Part shown: positions 42,372-53,090 of the stretch, in pieces
Layout of the letters: each line of letters opens with the position of its first letter
Numbering within the stretch: the first letter of the stretch is position 1
Assembly: GCA_905234795.1 (NCBI GenBank)
Contig: CAJOIQ010000001.1
Coordinates: 186,001 to 250,000 of the forward strand
Direction: 5' to 3'
DNA from: an uncultured Bacteroidales bacterium
GTDB taxonomy: Bacteria; Bacteroidota; Bacteroidia; Bacteroidales; UBA932
DNA: 64,000 nucleotides
Notes under the pieces: model-generated
Seen by the model: only the letters and a program-made list of their open reading frames with translations
Database searches by the model: none
Told to the model about the DNA's origin: nothing
Position numbers and translations under genes: made by a program

Positions 42372-44159
42372 ATGAGAAAAACCATACTGAAAATCATGGT
42401 TTCGGCCCTGGCTGCAGTGGCCATCCAGGCAGAAGGAAACGCCTGCACCAACGTGATTGTCTCCCGCGGGGCCACCCGGGACGGTTCCGTTCTGGTGTCC
42501 TATGCGGCCGATTCCCACTATCTGTACGGAGAGCTGTATTACCAGCAACCCCTGGATTGGAAAGCCGGCGCCATGCTGTCTGTCTACGACTGGGACACCA
42601 ACCGTTTCCTGGGAGAGATCGAGCAGGTTCCCCATACCTACCAGACCGTGGGCAACATGAACGAGTATCAGCTCATCATCACCGAAACCACCTGGGGCGG
42701 CCGGCCCGAATTGGAGGACAAGAACGGCGGAATCGATTACGGTTCCCTCATCTACATCACCCTGCAGCGCGCCAAATCGGCCCGTGAAGCCATTGACGTC
42801 ATTGTGGACCTGGCCAACACCTACGGCTATGCATCGGAGGGAGAAACCTTCTCCATCGCCGATAAGAACGAGGCCTGGATCATGGAAATCATCGGCAAGG
42901 GTATGAACATGAAAAACGGCGTGAACACCCAGAAAGGCATCGTGTGGGTGGCCATGCGTGTGCCCGACGGCGCCATCTGCGCCCACGCCAACCAGGCCCG
43001 TATCGGCAAGTTCCCGCTGGACGACCCCGACAACTGCCTCTATGCTCCCGACGTGATTTCCTTCGCCCGCCGCAAGGGCTATTTCGAAGGCTTGGACACC
43101 GACTTCAACTTCAAGCGTGCCTATAATCCCATCGACTTCGGCACCGTGCGCGGCTGCGACGCCCGCGTTTGGGCCGCCTACAACATCCTCACCGACGGCT
43201 GGTTCGCCTTCTACGACGAAAACGGCAACGCCGTTACGCGTGACGCATATTCCTATCTGGACTATGTGCTGGGCAACGACCTCAACGGAGACCTGCCGCT
43301 GTTCGTGTACCCGCGCAAGAAAACCGGCGTGAAAGAGGTGGCCGATGTCATGAGAGACCACTTCGAGGGCACGCCCATGGATATGACCCAGGATATCGGC
43401 GCCGGCGGAAACGCCCTTCCGTACCGCTGGAGACCCATGGAGTTCAAATATGACGGCAAAACCTATGTGAACGAACGCGCCATCGCCACCCAGCAGACCG
43501 GCTTCTGGATGGTGGGCCAGGCCCGCAGCTACGTCCCCGACGTGGTGGGCGGCATCCTGTGGTTTGGCACCGACGACGCCGCCACCTCCTACCTCACCCC
43601 CATCTACACCAGCACCACCAAGGTTCCGGACTGCTTCAAGGCCGGCAACGGAGACCTGCTGCATTACTCTCCCACCTCCTCTTTCTGGCTCAACAACCGG
43701 GTTTCCAACGCCTGCTACAAGATGTATAATGTAATGGCGCCTTATGTAAGAGACAGGATTGATGTGTTTGAGTGGAACCAGATGGAGCGCAAGACCCATT
43801 CCGTGGACAGCATGGCCGTGGTGATGTACAACAACATCGCCATCAAGATGCAGAAAAAGCTCTCCTCCAAAGGAGATGTCATGGTTTCCCGCACTCCTTT
43901 CGCCAAGATCACCAAATACGTCACGGACTATACCATCAAGACCGCCGATGCCCAGTTCGCCGCCTGGAAACAGCTGGAAGAAGACCTGCTGGTGAAGTTC
44001 ATGGACGGCAACGTGAAGCCCCAGAACGAGGACGGCACCTTCAAGCATTCCGAGTACAGCGAGGGCATCCCCGAGAAAGTGGAATGGCCCGGCTACACGG
44101 ACCTCTGGAAGGAGACCGTGGCCCAGGAACACGGGGAACTCATCCGCGTCCCGGAGTAG
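42372..44159 (+). CDS. Secreted C69 family dipeptidase
   Basis: A 595-residue Ntn-hydrolase of the PepD/C69 type, cleaving dipeptides outside the cytoplasm. Signal peptide MRKTILKIMVSALAAVAIQA ends just before EGNAC. Cys25 in NACTNVIVSRGATRDGS is the expected N-terminal nucleophile, freed by cleavage after Ala24. Family segments follow: ETTWGGRPEL, GSLIYITLQRAKSAREAIDV, MEIIGKGMNMKN, WVAMRVPDGAICAHANQARI. The long C-terminal half (WFGTDDAATSYLTPIY, HYSPTSSFWLNNRVSNACY) is typical of the secreted Bacteroidota branch. It is convergent with clpB; the left 61-bp repeat begins 24 bp after its stop. Confidence 0.9.
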   Translation: MRKTILKIMVSALAAVAIQAEGNACTNVIVSRGATRDGSVLVSYAADSHYLYGELYYQQPLDWKAGAMLSVYDWDTNRFLGEIEQVPHTYQTVGNMNEYQLIITETTWGGRPELEDKNGGIDYGSLIYITLQRAKSAREAIDVIVDLANTYGYASEGETFSIADKNEAWIMEIIGKGMNMKNGVNTQKGIVWVAMRVPDGAICAHANQARIGKFPLDDPDNCLYAPDVISFARRKGYFEGLDTDFNFKRAYNPIDFGTVRGCDARVWAAYNILTDGWFAFYDENGNAVTRDAYSYLDYVLGNDLNGDLPLFVYPRKKTGVKEVADVMRDHFEGTPMDMTQDIGAGGNALPYRWRPMEFKYDGKTYVNERAIATQQTGFWMVGQARSYVPDVVGGILWFGTDDAATSYLTPIYTSTTKVPDCFKAGNGDLLHYSPTSSFWLNNRVSNACYKMYNVMAPYVRDRIDVFEWNQMERKTHSVDSMAVVMYNNIAIKMQKKLSSKGDVMVSRTPFAKITKYVTDYTIKTADAQFAAWKQLEEDLLVKFMDGNVKPQNEDGTFKHSEYSEGIPEKVEWPGYTDLWKETVAQEHGELIRVPE

Positions 44160-44183
44160 TCCATACTATTTCGCCTTGCATGC

Positions 44184-44244
44184 AACCGTCCTTGTCCTGA
44201 ACAGGGGCGTTTTTGCCGTTTTTTGCACCTGATCAGGAACGGGA
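44184..44244. repeat. Left 61-bp perfect inverted repeat flanking clpB
   Basis: Identical over all 61 bases to the reverse complement of 46509-46569. It sits 24 bp after the C69 stop and 6 bp from the clpB stop. Internally it holds TCCTGAACAGG and CCTGATCAGGA, which are near-inverted copies of each other, with two T-runs between. Confidence 0.97.
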
Positions 44245-44250
44245 AGCTTG

Positions 44251-46416
<2,166 letters not shown>

Positions 46417-46487
46417 AATCTTTTCTCCTTTTTACCCCTTTTCGGGGGCAACTCCTCTCCATCAATCTCCGTTCCCCGGGCTATTTA

Positions 46488-46502
46488 CTGACATTTTGGC
46501 AG
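46488..46502. promoter_or_regulatory. Imperfect palindrome upstream of clpB, candidate operator
   Basis: CTGACATTTTGGCAG reads CTGnCA-AAA-TGnCAG on the minus strand, an imperfect 15-bp palindrome 72 bp before the clpB ATG and just inside the right inverted repeat. Candidate stress-regulator site; no TAnnTTTG box is evident here. Confidence 0.4.
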
Positions 46503-46508
46503 AAAACG

Positions 46509-46569
46509 TCCCGTTCCTGATCAGGTGCAAAAAACGGCAAAAACGCCCCTGTTCAGGACAAGGACGGTT
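46509..46569. repeat. Right 61-bp perfect inverted repeat flanking clpB
   Basis: Exact reverse complement of 44184-44244. It lies between the secG terminator and the clpB upstream region, 92 bp from the clpB ATG. Confidence 0.97.
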
Positions 46570-46579
46570 TCGTGTAAGG

Positions 46580-46609
46580 AAACGGCGGCCCCGAAAGAGG
46601 TCGCCGTTT
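46580..46609 (-). terminator. Terminator after secG
   Basis: AAACGGCGGCC (46580-46590) pairs with GGTCGCCGTTT (46599-46609), one G-U position, 8-base loop. On the minus strand it is followed by CCTTAC, so there is only a poor T-tract; it is probably the end of the sigma-54 activator-lptE-TPR-secG unit. Confidence 0.6.
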
Positions 46610-46631
46610 TAGCGTTAAATGGTGTGGATGC

Positions 46632-46976
46632 TTACTCTTCCGGATTCTCCTGGGAGATGGGGAAGGTGGGCATTTCGTCGGCAGCCTGCTCCGTCTGGTT
46701 GAGGATCTCGGTGGAGATGGCGTCGTTGGTACCGCGCTGGGTGCCGCCACGGGCAACGAAGACGGTAATGATGGAAAGGACCAGGATGAAAGCTACCAGG
46801 TACCAGGTGGCCTTTTCCAGGATGGTGGCCGTCTGGCGCACGCCCAGGGTTTGGTTGGCCGATGTGAAGTTGGTAGCGAGGCCGCCGTCCTTACCGTTCT
46901 GCAGGAGGACGACCGCAATCAGGAGAATGGCTGCAATGATGATAAGAACAACCAGGATAGTGAATGCTGCGTTCAT
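46632..46976 (-). CDS. secG: Preprotein translocase subunit SecG
   Basis: Small subunit of the SecYEG channel in the inner membrane. 114 residues: two transmembrane helices (about 5-25 and 55-76) joined by the conserved loop VVLLQNGKDGGLATNFTSAN (about 22-41), and an acidic, Asn/Gln-rich C-terminal tail of about 35 residues that is longer than in E. coli but usual in Bacteroidota. It follows the TPR gene by 17 bp and is followed by a terminator hairpin. Confidence 0.95.
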   Translation of the reverse strand: MNAAFTILVVLIIIAAILLIAVVLLQNGKDGGLATNFTSANQTLGVRQTATILEKATWYLVAFILVLSIITVFVARGGTQRGTNDAISTEILNQTEQAADEMPTFPISQENPEE

Positions 46977-46993
46977 GTATAGTTACTTTTTTA

Positions 46994-47596
46994 TTAGTCT
47001 AATTGGTCCAATTTCTCAATAAGGGATGCAAAGTAAGCACTTTTTTCCGGAATTTCCAAAATCAGACGGGAGTAAATGCGTTTAGCCTCCTCATAAAGGC
47101 CCTGTTCCACAAAGATTTGGGCCAGGGTTTCGGTGGTGAAGCGGTCGGCAATCTCCGTTTCTTCCCCCGTTTCCACAACAGCTTCGGCCCGGGACTGAAG
47201 AGCCATGCGGGAGAAGATGCCGTCCCCGCCGCCGTCCTTCACTTTGTCGTACTGGGCCTGGGAGAAATAGTCGCCGCCCACAACCCGCACCTGATGCGGC
47301 CGGGCCTGAGCTTGGGCCGATGAGTCCATGTAGGAGGCCAGCAGGGCCGATGCGTCTTTGTCGGCGCAGTCCACCTGGCGCTTGCCGCGGATGAGGTCGC
47401 TGAATTTGCTGCGGTCGGCCACATACAGCGCCTGGGCGGCGAATTCTTCCGGGGTCCAGGCGTTCTCTCCCATGGCGAACATGCGCCGGCACAGGTCCAT
47501 GCGGGCGGCGGCGAACCAGGGATACAGGTTCACCACCCCGGAGAGTTCGTCCAGGTTGAGGGAGTGCAAATCCATATGACGGGCGGTCTCTACCAT
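46994..47596 (-). CDS. TPR-like protein between lptE and secG
   Basis: A 200-residue soluble protein without a signal peptide. The C-terminal third (TETLAQIFVEQGLYEEAKRI, YSRLILEIPEKSAYFASLIE) is one clear TPR hairpin plus part of a second; the rest is helical with no known motif. A protein of this kind is regularly seen between lptE and secG in Bacteroidota, but its function is unknown to me. The ATG at 47596 overlaps the lptE stop (ATGGTAG), suggesting coupling. A second in-frame Met at 47575 (MDLHSLNLDEL) is an alternative start without overlap. Confidence 0.8.
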   Translation of the reverse strand: MVETARHMDLHSLNLDELSGVVNLYPWFAAARMDLCRRMFAMGENAWTPEEFAAQALYVADRSKFSDLIRGKRQVDCADKDASALLASYMDSSAQAQARPHQVRVVGGDYFSQAQYDKVKDGGGDGIFSRMALQSRAEAVVETGEETEIADRFTTETLAQIFVEQGLYEEAKRIYSRLILEIPEKSAYFASLIEKLDQLD

Positions 47597-48087
47597 TGGG
47601 CTACGGTGGCGTTGAAGATATCCTCCACCAATTTATCTATGATGGTCTCGCAAAGCGTGCCTTCCACGGCGTCCAGGGACAGGGTGGCGTCGAAGTCTTC
47701 ATAGGCGCTGAAGCTCTTGTTCACGTCGTCCTCGGGGTATTTGCGGTTGGTGAATTCCACTTTCACGGTAACGGTGAGGCGGTTCTGGGCAGCCTGTTCG
47801 TCGGCGGTGACGGCCGTGGCCTTTACGTCGTAGCCGGTTACCTCGCACACCAGCTCCAGGTCTCCGTCCACATCCACCTGCTCCAGGCGGGTGAGCTTGC
47901 GGAATTTGTCCTGAAGGGCCTCTGTGAGGTCGTTGGACAGGGACGGGTTCACGCGCAGGGCCTTGTACTCCACGTAAGGGATGGTGATGGTGTTTACATC
48001 GGCCTGGATGGAAGTGCCTGTGAAAGAATAGATTCCACAGGATACGGCCACCACGGCCAAAACCAGTATGCTTAGTGCGCGTTTCAT
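47590..48087 (-). CDS. lptE: LPS-assembly lipoprotein LptE
   Basis: Plug partner of LptD in the outer membrane for lipopolysaccharide insertion. 165 residues: lipobox VVAVSC (Cys17) directly followed by GIYSFTGTSI, the Bacteroidota LptE hallmark, then the alternating strand-helix pattern with TITIPYVEYKALRVNPSLSN, LTEALQDKFRKLTRLEQVDV and VCEVTGYDVKATAV, and a C-terminal helix CETIIDKLVEDIFNATVAQW. It overlaps the sigma-54 activator gene by 4 bp (ATGA) and the TPR gene by 7 bp, so translation of the three is coupled. Confidence 0.92.
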   Translation of the reverse strand: MKRALSILVLAVVAVSCGIYSFTGTSIQADVNTITIPYVEYKALRVNPSLSNDLTEALQDKFRKLTRLEQVDVDGDLELVCEVTGYDVKATAVTADEQAAQNRLTVTVKVEFTNRKYPEDDVNKSFSAYEDFDATLSLDAVEGTLCETIIDKLVEDIFNATVAQW

Positions 48088-49274
48088 TTGCGGCGGTATT
48101 CTGGCGGGAGTTTGCGGTACAGGGTGCGCTCGCTCATGCCCAGTTCTTCGGCGGCCTTTTTACGGTTGCCGTGATACTTTCCCAGGGCCTGGCGGATGAG
48201 GTCTTCCTCATTGCGCCGCACGCTCAGGGAATTTTCCCCGGCGGGTTCCGGAAATTCCTTCTGCTCCTGCCACTCGGCCTCCTCCTCGGCGGGGGCGGTG
48301 GAGACGGGAGCGGGCAGCTCCCGGCGGTCCAGGCGGGCCTTGAGGGCGTCCACCTCCTGCTTCAGGTCGAAGATGGCCTTGAAGATGGCCTGGCGTTCGT
48401 CGGCATTGAAAGCGGGACCGGCCGATTGCGCCTGGGGGCCTTCATAGAGCACGGGGATGGGGTCTCCCTCCTCCTTGGGCATGATGGGCAGCAGGTCCTG
48501 TGCGCTGAGTTCGATGCGCTGGAGGGTGGGGGTTACCTTGACGGACAGCTGGGCGGTGAGGCTTTGGGTGAAGCCCTGCAGCTGGCGGATATTGCCCGGC
48601 CAGCGGTACTGCTCCAGCAGGTGGATGGCGTCGGGCTTGAGGGAAATCTTGCACATGCCGTTTACCTCGGAGAAGTCCGAAGTAAACTTGCGGAACAGCA
48701 GGTAGATATCTCCTTTGCGTTCCCGCAGCGGCGGGATGCGGATCTGTGCGGCCGATAAACGGAAGTAAAGGTCCTCGCGGAATTTACCCCGCTTCACGGC
48801 CTCGTACAGATGGACGTTGGTGGCGGCCACCACGCGGACGTCGGTGTGTTCCACCTTGTTGGAACCCACCTTGCGGAATTCTCCGCTTTGCAGCACGCGC
48901 AGCAGCAGGGCCTGGGATTCCAGGGGAAGTTCGGCAATCTCGTCCAGGAAGAGCGTGCCGCCATCGGCCTCCTCAAAATAACCCTTGCGGGTTTCGATGG
49001 CTCCGGTGAAGGAACCTTTCACATGGCCGAAGAGCTCCGAGTTCACCAGTTCCTTGGGCAGGGCGCCGCAGTTGACCACGAAGAAATTCCCCTGTTTGCG
49101 GGGGCTGAACTGGTGGATGATACGGGCCACGTTCTCCTTACCCACGCCGCTCTCTCCCTGAATGAGGACGCTGAGACCGGTGGGCGCGAACTTCACCGCT
49201 GTCTCCAGGGCGTCGTTCAGCACGGGATCGTTGCCGATGATATCGTATTTGTTCTTTAAGGCTTGTAAGTCCAT
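48084..49274 (-). CDS. Sigma-54-dependent transcriptional activator without receiver domain
   Basis: A 396-residue AAA+ enhancer-binding protein. It begins with the AAA+ domain: Walker A GESGVGKE (40-47), the sigma-54 contact loop GSFTGA at 87-92 (Ser instead of the common Ala), Walker B GTLFLDEI, the arginine region REDLYFRLSAAQIRIPPLRE and WPGNIRQLQGF. A variable linker (about 270-345, Pro/Glu-rich) leads to a Fis-type HTH at the end (EEDLIRQALGKYHGNRKKAA, ELGMSERTLYRKL). No sensory domain precedes the AAA+ module, so activity must be set by expression or a partner. A TAAATTTG box lies 7 bp before the ATG, predicting a leaderless message. Confidence 0.93.
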   Translation of the reverse strand: MDLQALKNKYDIIGNDPVLNDALETAVKFAPTGLSVLIQGESGVGKENVARIIHQFSPRKQGNFFVVNCGALPKELVNSELFGHVKGSFTGAIETRKGYFEEADGGTLFLDEIAELPLESQALLLRVLQSGEFRKVGSNKVEHTDVRVVAATNVHLYEAVKRGKFREDLYFRLSAAQIRIPPLRERKGDIYLLFRKFTSDFSEVNGMCKISLKPDAIHLLEQYRWPGNIRQLQGFTQSLTAQLSVKVTPTLQRIELSAQDLLPIMPKEEGDPIPVLYEGPQAQSAGPAFNADERQAIFKAIFDLKQEVDALKARLDRRELPAPVSTAPAEEEAEWQEQKEFPEPAGENSLSVRRNEEDLIRQALGKYHGNRKKAAEELGMSERTLYRKLPPEYRRK

Positions 49275-49281
49275 GGTCGTG

Positions 49282-49289
49282 CAAATTTA
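49282..49289 (-). promoter_or_regulatory. Putative -7 box for the sigma-54 activator unit
   Basis: TAAATTTG on the minus strand, 7 bases from the ATG at 49274. No -33 element at 20 bp. Confidence 0.5.
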
Positions 49290-49301
49290 CGAAAAAATAT
49301 G

Positions 49302-49309
49302 TATATTTG
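49302..49309 (+). promoter_or_regulatory. Putative -7 box for the TPR lipoprotein gene
   Basis: TATATTTG on the plus strand, 33 bp before the ATG at 49343; divergent from the box at 49282-49289. Confidence 0.5.
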
Positions 49310-49342
49310 TAGTTGCAGTAAAATATAACACTTCTATACTAT

Positions 49343-50980
49343 ATGAAAAAAACACTCGTGTACCTGGCTGCAGCGGTTATGACCATTGCCTGCGCCTCTC
49401 CGGAAAAAATGGCCAAGATGTCAGAGAATGTGAAGGCCGAATGCACCCCTTCCATCCTGGAGGCTGTCGCCGGCACCATCGATGCCACTGTCAGCGTAAC
49501 CTATCCCAAAGATTACTTCAATCCCAACGTGGTGATGGAAGTGACTCCCGTGATTGTCTATGAAGGTGGAGAAGCCTCCATGAAACCCTTCAAGTATCAG
49601 GGAGAAGATGTGAGGAACAATTACAAAGTGGTGTCCAAGGACGGCCAGAAAGTGACCGAGAAAGTGCACTTCGACTATGTGGAAGGCATGGAGAAGTGCT
49701 ATCTGGAACTGCGCGGGAAAGTGATTGCCGGCAACAAGACCATCACCTTGCCCACCCTCAAGGTAGCCGACGGAGCCAACACCACCTACATGCTGGTGAA
49801 GCGCACCGGAGACCTGGCCTACAAACAGGACAACTACAAGGAAATCATCTCTACCAGCACGGAAGGACAAATCAAGTATCTGGTGAACAGCGCCGATGTG
49901 CGTAACTCGGAGCTTCAGGGCAAGTCCGTGAAGGAATTCCTGGCTTTCCTGGAGGAGGCCTCCAAGGATGAGCACGCCACCGTTACCAGCACCGAGATTG
50001 TGGCCTACGCTTCCCCGGAAGGTTCCGAGAGCCTGAACAACAACCTCTCCGGAGACCGTTCGGCCAGCGCCAACAAGGCCTGGAAGCAGGTGACCAAGGG
50101 CATCGACACCGTGGATCCCACCGTGCGCAGCGTAGGTGAGGACTGGGAAGGCTTCCAGCAGCTGGTCCAGGAAAGCAACCTGGAGGACAAGCACCTCATC
50201 CTTCGCGTACTGTCCATGTACAGTGACCCCGCCGTGCGTGAGAACGAAATCCGCAATATGTCCCAGGTGTTCACCGCCCTCAAAGGCGAAGTGCTCCCGG
50301 AACTGCGCCGCGCCCGCCTGATTGCCAACGTGCAAAAGAAGAACTACTCCAACGAGGAACTGGTGGTGCTGCTTTCCAACAATGAGTCCGTCCTGGACGA
50401 GGAAGCTCTCCTGCGTGTGGCTTCCGTGGTCAAGGACGAGGCCCAGAAGGAAGACATCTATCAGAAAGCCATCGAGCGTTTCGGCAGCGACCGCGCCCTG
50501 TACAACCTGGCCGTCCTCTATCTGAGCCAGGGCAAGGACGCCAAGGCCGAGGCCGGTCTGAACGAGGTAAAGAGCAGTGACGCCGACGTCCTCAACGCGC
50601 AGGGCGTGCTGGCTCTCCACAAGGACGACCTCAAGACCGCCGAGGATTGCTTCCGCAAGTCCGGAACTCCGGAAGCCAAGTCCAACCTGGGCATTGTGCT
50701 CATCCTCACCGGCCAGTATGAAGAGGCCGCAAAGGTGCTGGAAACTCCCCTGGGCTGCTGCCACAACAGCGTACTGGCCTGCATCCTCACGGACCAGCTG
50801 GACAAAGGTCTCAAGACCGCCCACTGCGGAGATCCCAAGGTTTGGTACCTCAAGGCCATCATCGCCGCCCGTCAGGGCAAGGCCGACGACGTGAAGAAGA
50901 ACCTGGAAAAGGCCTTCAGGAAACCCGAACTCAAGGAGCGTGCCGCCCGTGACATCGAATTCGCGGGTTACGAGTTCTAA
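49343..50980 (+). CDS. TPR lipoprotein with OmpA-like segment
   Basis: A 545-residue lipoprotein (MKKTLVYLAAAVMTIACASP, lipobox IAC). Residues about 20-170 form a beta-rich domain (PKDYFNPNVVMEVTPVIVYE). Residues about 215-250 (TEIVAYASPEGSESLNNNLS, DRSASANKAW) resemble the peptidoglycan-binding OmpA C-terminal motif, where a strand is followed by an Arg-containing helix. The C-terminal half (about 360-540) holds TPR-type repeats (LYNLAVLYLSQGKDAKAEAG, LNAQGVLALHKDDLKTAEDC). Such proteins are found at the periplasmic face of the outer membrane in Bacteroidota, possibly linking it to the cell wall. Stand-alone transcription unit; the LytTR gene starts 12 bp after its stop with GTG. Confidence 0.82.
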   Translation: MKKTLVYLAAAVMTIACASPEKMAKMSENVKAECTPSILEAVAGTIDATVSVTYPKDYFNPNVVMEVTPVIVYEGGEASMKPFKYQGEDVRNNYKVVSKDGQKVTEKVHFDYVEGMEKCYLELRGKVIAGNKTITLPTLKVADGANTTYMLVKRTGDLAYKQDNYKEIISTSTEGQIKYLVNSADVRNSELQGKSVKEFLAFLEEASKDEHATVTSTEIVAYASPEGSESLNNNLSGDRSASANKAWKQVTKGIDTVDPTVRSVGEDWEGFQQLVQESNLEDKHLILRVLSMYSDPAVRENEIRNMSQVFTALKGEVLPELRRARLIANVQKKNYSNEELVVLLSNNESVLDEEALLRVASVVKDEAQKEDIYQKAIERFGSDRALYNLAVLYLSQGKDAKAEAGLNEVKSSDADVLNAQGVLALHKDDLKTAEDCFRKSGTPEAKSNLGIVLILTGQYEEAAKVLETPLGCCHNSVLACILTDQLDKGLKTAHCGDPKVWYLKAIIAARQGKADDVKKNLEKAFRKPELKERAARDIEFAGYEF

Positions 50981-50992
50981 AACAGGAATGCC

Positions 50993-51781
50993 GTGAAAAC
51001 GGAAGTATTGCTGGACATCATCTTCTGTGCAGTCCTGCTGCCGGGGATGATGTTCCTTTTCCCTATCGGAGAATGGTTCATGTGGCAGCCGGGCTATGTG
51101 CTGCTGTACATGCTGTGGCTCTATGGCATGTGGGCGATGGGACGACTGGTCCTGGGACCCATGCTGTTGGAAAGGGGAGGAGGAAGCAAGGTTACCGCAG
51201 CGGGTGTGCTGTTCCTTATGGTGGCAGTGACCTTCCTGATGACCCTTACTCCGGTGAACTTCCCCAACAATACTCCCGGCCGTGTGGGAGAGATGCTTCC
51301 GCATGCCAGGGCCATGTGGGTGATGTTCGTGTTTGTGAACACCTATGCCATCGCCGCCGGTGTCCTGGGTGGTCGCATCCGCTCCCTCAATACCGTAAAT
51401 GCCGCGCATAAGGCCCATGCCGAAGCCCGCAACGCTTTGGAAAAGAAGCGCCTGGAGGCCGAGGAAGTGTCCGGAGAAGAAATCCAGGTAAAGGCCGGAT
51501 ACAAACTCCTCCACCTGCCGCTGTCGGCCATCCAGTATATTGAGGGACGCAACAATTACGCCTGTTTCCACCTGGACCACCGGGACGATGTAGTGTCCCA
51601 GATTTCCCTCAAAAGCGTGATGGACATGCTTCCGGAGGGGAAATATGTCCGCATCCACCGCTCCTACATCGTGCCGGTGTGGAGAATAGCCCAAAGGACC
51701 AGCGCCGAGGTAAGGCTGATGGGTGTGAAGGACGCACTGCCCATCGGCCGCGCATACAAAGACAGCTTGAAGAATGAGTAA
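50993..51781 (+). CDS. Membrane-bound LytTR transcriptional regulator
   Basis: A 262-residue protein starting at GTG (50993); the nearby ATG at 50988 leads straight into a stop. Residues 1-135 contain four hydrophobic helices (LLDIIFCAVLLPGMMFLFPI; VTAAGVLFLMVAVTFLMTLT; MWVMFVFVNTYAIAAGVLGG). A charged helix (145-165) joins them to a LytTR DNA-binding domain (about 168-262: LPLSAIQYIEGRNNYACFHL, SLKSVMDMLPEGKYVRIHRS, YIVPV). No histidine kinase is encoded nearby, so it may sense a membrane signal itself. It overlaps the symporter gene by 8 bp, suggesting it works with that transporter. Confidence 0.88.
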   Translation: MKTEVLLDIIFCAVLLPGMMFLFPIGEWFMWQPGYVLLYMLWLYGMWAMGRLVLGPMLLERGGGSKVTAAGVLFLMVAVTFLMTLTPVNFPNNTPGRVGEMLPHARAMWVMFVFVNTYAIAAGVLGGRIRSLNTVNAAHKAHAEARNALEKKRLEAEEVSGEEIQVKAGYKLLHLPLSAIQYIEGRNNYACFHLDHRDDVVSQISLKSVMDMLPEGKYVRIHRSYIVPVWRIAQRTSAEVRLMGVKDALPIGRAYKDSLKNE

Positions 51782-53087
51782 ACAGAAAGACTTTTACGCA
51801 ACCCGTTCCACGGCCTGGTGGAAGGTGGCCATCGCCATGATCGGTTCCTGCCTGTCCGGGGTTACCTTCGTGTCGGTTCCGGGAATGGTGGGATCCGTGG
51901 GATTCGGATACCTGCAAATGTGCATCGGCTTTTTCCTGGGTTACCTGGTCATTGCCTTTGTGCTCACCCCCCTGTACTTCCGGCTCAACGTGGTGTCCGT
52001 GTACGAATATCTGGAAAAACGCTTCGGAGCGGCTTCCCATAAGACGGGGGCGTGGTTTTTCTTTGTGTCCAAGATGCTGGGCGCGTCCGTTCGCCTGTTC
52101 CTGATGATCGCCACCCTGCAACTGCTGGTGGCCGGCCCCCTGGGCATTCCCTTCTGGGTAACCACCCTGGTGGTGGTACTGCTGGAATGGCTGTACACGG
52201 TACGCGGCGGCGTCAAGGCGGTCATCGGCCTGGACATCTTCAAGACAGTGTGCATGCTGGTGGCCGTGGTCCTGTGCCTGGTGCTCATCGGCCGGGAAGT
52301 GGGCAAACCCGACACTTCCATGATGCGTGTGTTCTATTTTGACGATGTCAACCATCCGCAATTCTTTTGGAAACAGTTATTGGGAGGTCTTTTCACCGTG
52401 GTGGCCTGCACCGGGCTGGACCAGGACATGATGCAGCGCACCCTGGCCTGCAAGAATGTGAAGGATTCCCAGAAGAACCTGATAGTAAGTGTTATCCTGC
52501 AGATAGTGGTCATTTCGCTGTTCCTGTTCCTGGGCGTGTACCTGTATCAGTTTGCCGGCCTGCACGGCCTGGAGGCCAAGGGAGACGCCCTGTTCCCGGC
52601 GGTCACCTGGAGCGGCCTGCTGCCGGCTTCCGGCCTGGTGGCGGGGCTCTTCATCGTGGGGCTGCTCATGGCGGGGTTCCCGGCCGGAGGAAGTGCCCTT
52701 ACAGCCCTTACCACCTCCTTCACCATTGACATCCTGGGCGGCAAGGACGAAAAACGCACCTGGGTGCACACGGGAATGGCTGTCCTGATGGCCGTGAGCA
52801 TCATTGTGTTCAACGCCCTGAATTCCACCAGCGTCATTGACGCCGTGTACCGGCTGGCCAGCTATTCCTACGGCCCCATTCTGGGTCTGTTTGCCTTCGG
52901 CCTGTGCTGCAAGCGCAAGGTGCGGGACGGCTGGGTGCCCGTGGTGGCCATCCTGGCGCCCGTGCTGTGCCTGGTGTTGGATTTGAACTCCGTGGCGTGG
53001 TTCAACGGTTACCACTTCAGCTATGAAATATTGCCCATGAACGGCGTGTTCACCATGGCCGGTCTGTGGCTTATTTCCAAAAAGTAG
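51774..53087 (+). CDS. Sodium:solute symporter (SSS family), N-terminally short
   Basis: A 437-residue inner-membrane transporter of the SSS family (sugars, sialic acid, myo-inositol and other solutes with Na+). Family segments: KVAIAMIGSCLSGVTFVSVP near the N-terminus, VYEYLEKRFGAASHKTGAWF, LYTVRGGVKAVIGLDIFKTV, ACTGLDQDMMQRTLACKNVK (the Na+-site region) and YRLASYSYGPILGLFAFGLC. Usual members have an extra N-terminal helix of about 35-40 residues before the SGVTF segment; here the protein begins at MSKQKDFYATRSTAWWK, inside the end of the LytTR gene, so that helix is absent. It lies 3 bp before the XylR-like regulator. Confidence 0.88.
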   Translation: MSKQKDFYATRSTAWWKVAIAMIGSCLSGVTFVSVPGMVGSVGFGYLQMCIGFFLGYLVIAFVLTPLYFRLNVVSVYEYLEKRFGAASHKTGAWFFFVSKMLGASVRLFLMIATLQLLVAGPLGIPFWVTTLVVVLLEWLYTVRGGVKAVIGLDIFKTVCMLVAVVLCLVLIGREVGKPDTSMMRVFYFDDVNHPQFFWKQLLGGLFTVVACTGLDQDMMQRTLACKNVKDSQKNLIVSVILQIVVISLFLFLGVYLYQFAGLHGLEAKGDALFPAVTWSGLLPASGLVAGLFIVGLLMAGFPAGGSALTALTTSFTIDILGGKDEKRTWVHTGMAVLMAVSIIVFNALNSTSVIDAVYRLASYSYGPILGLFAFGLCCKRKVRDGWVPVVAILAPVLCLVLDLNSVAWFNGYHFSYEILPMNGVFTMAGLWLISKK

Positions 53088-53090
53088 CTT

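Noticed and set aside
44184-44244. Left inverted repeat as an ordinary bidirectional terminator for the C69 gene and clpB
   Set aside because: It has T-runs but only very short stems next to them, and an identical copy sits upstream of clpB where a clpB terminator makes no sense. A terminator role is not excluded but does not explain the pair.
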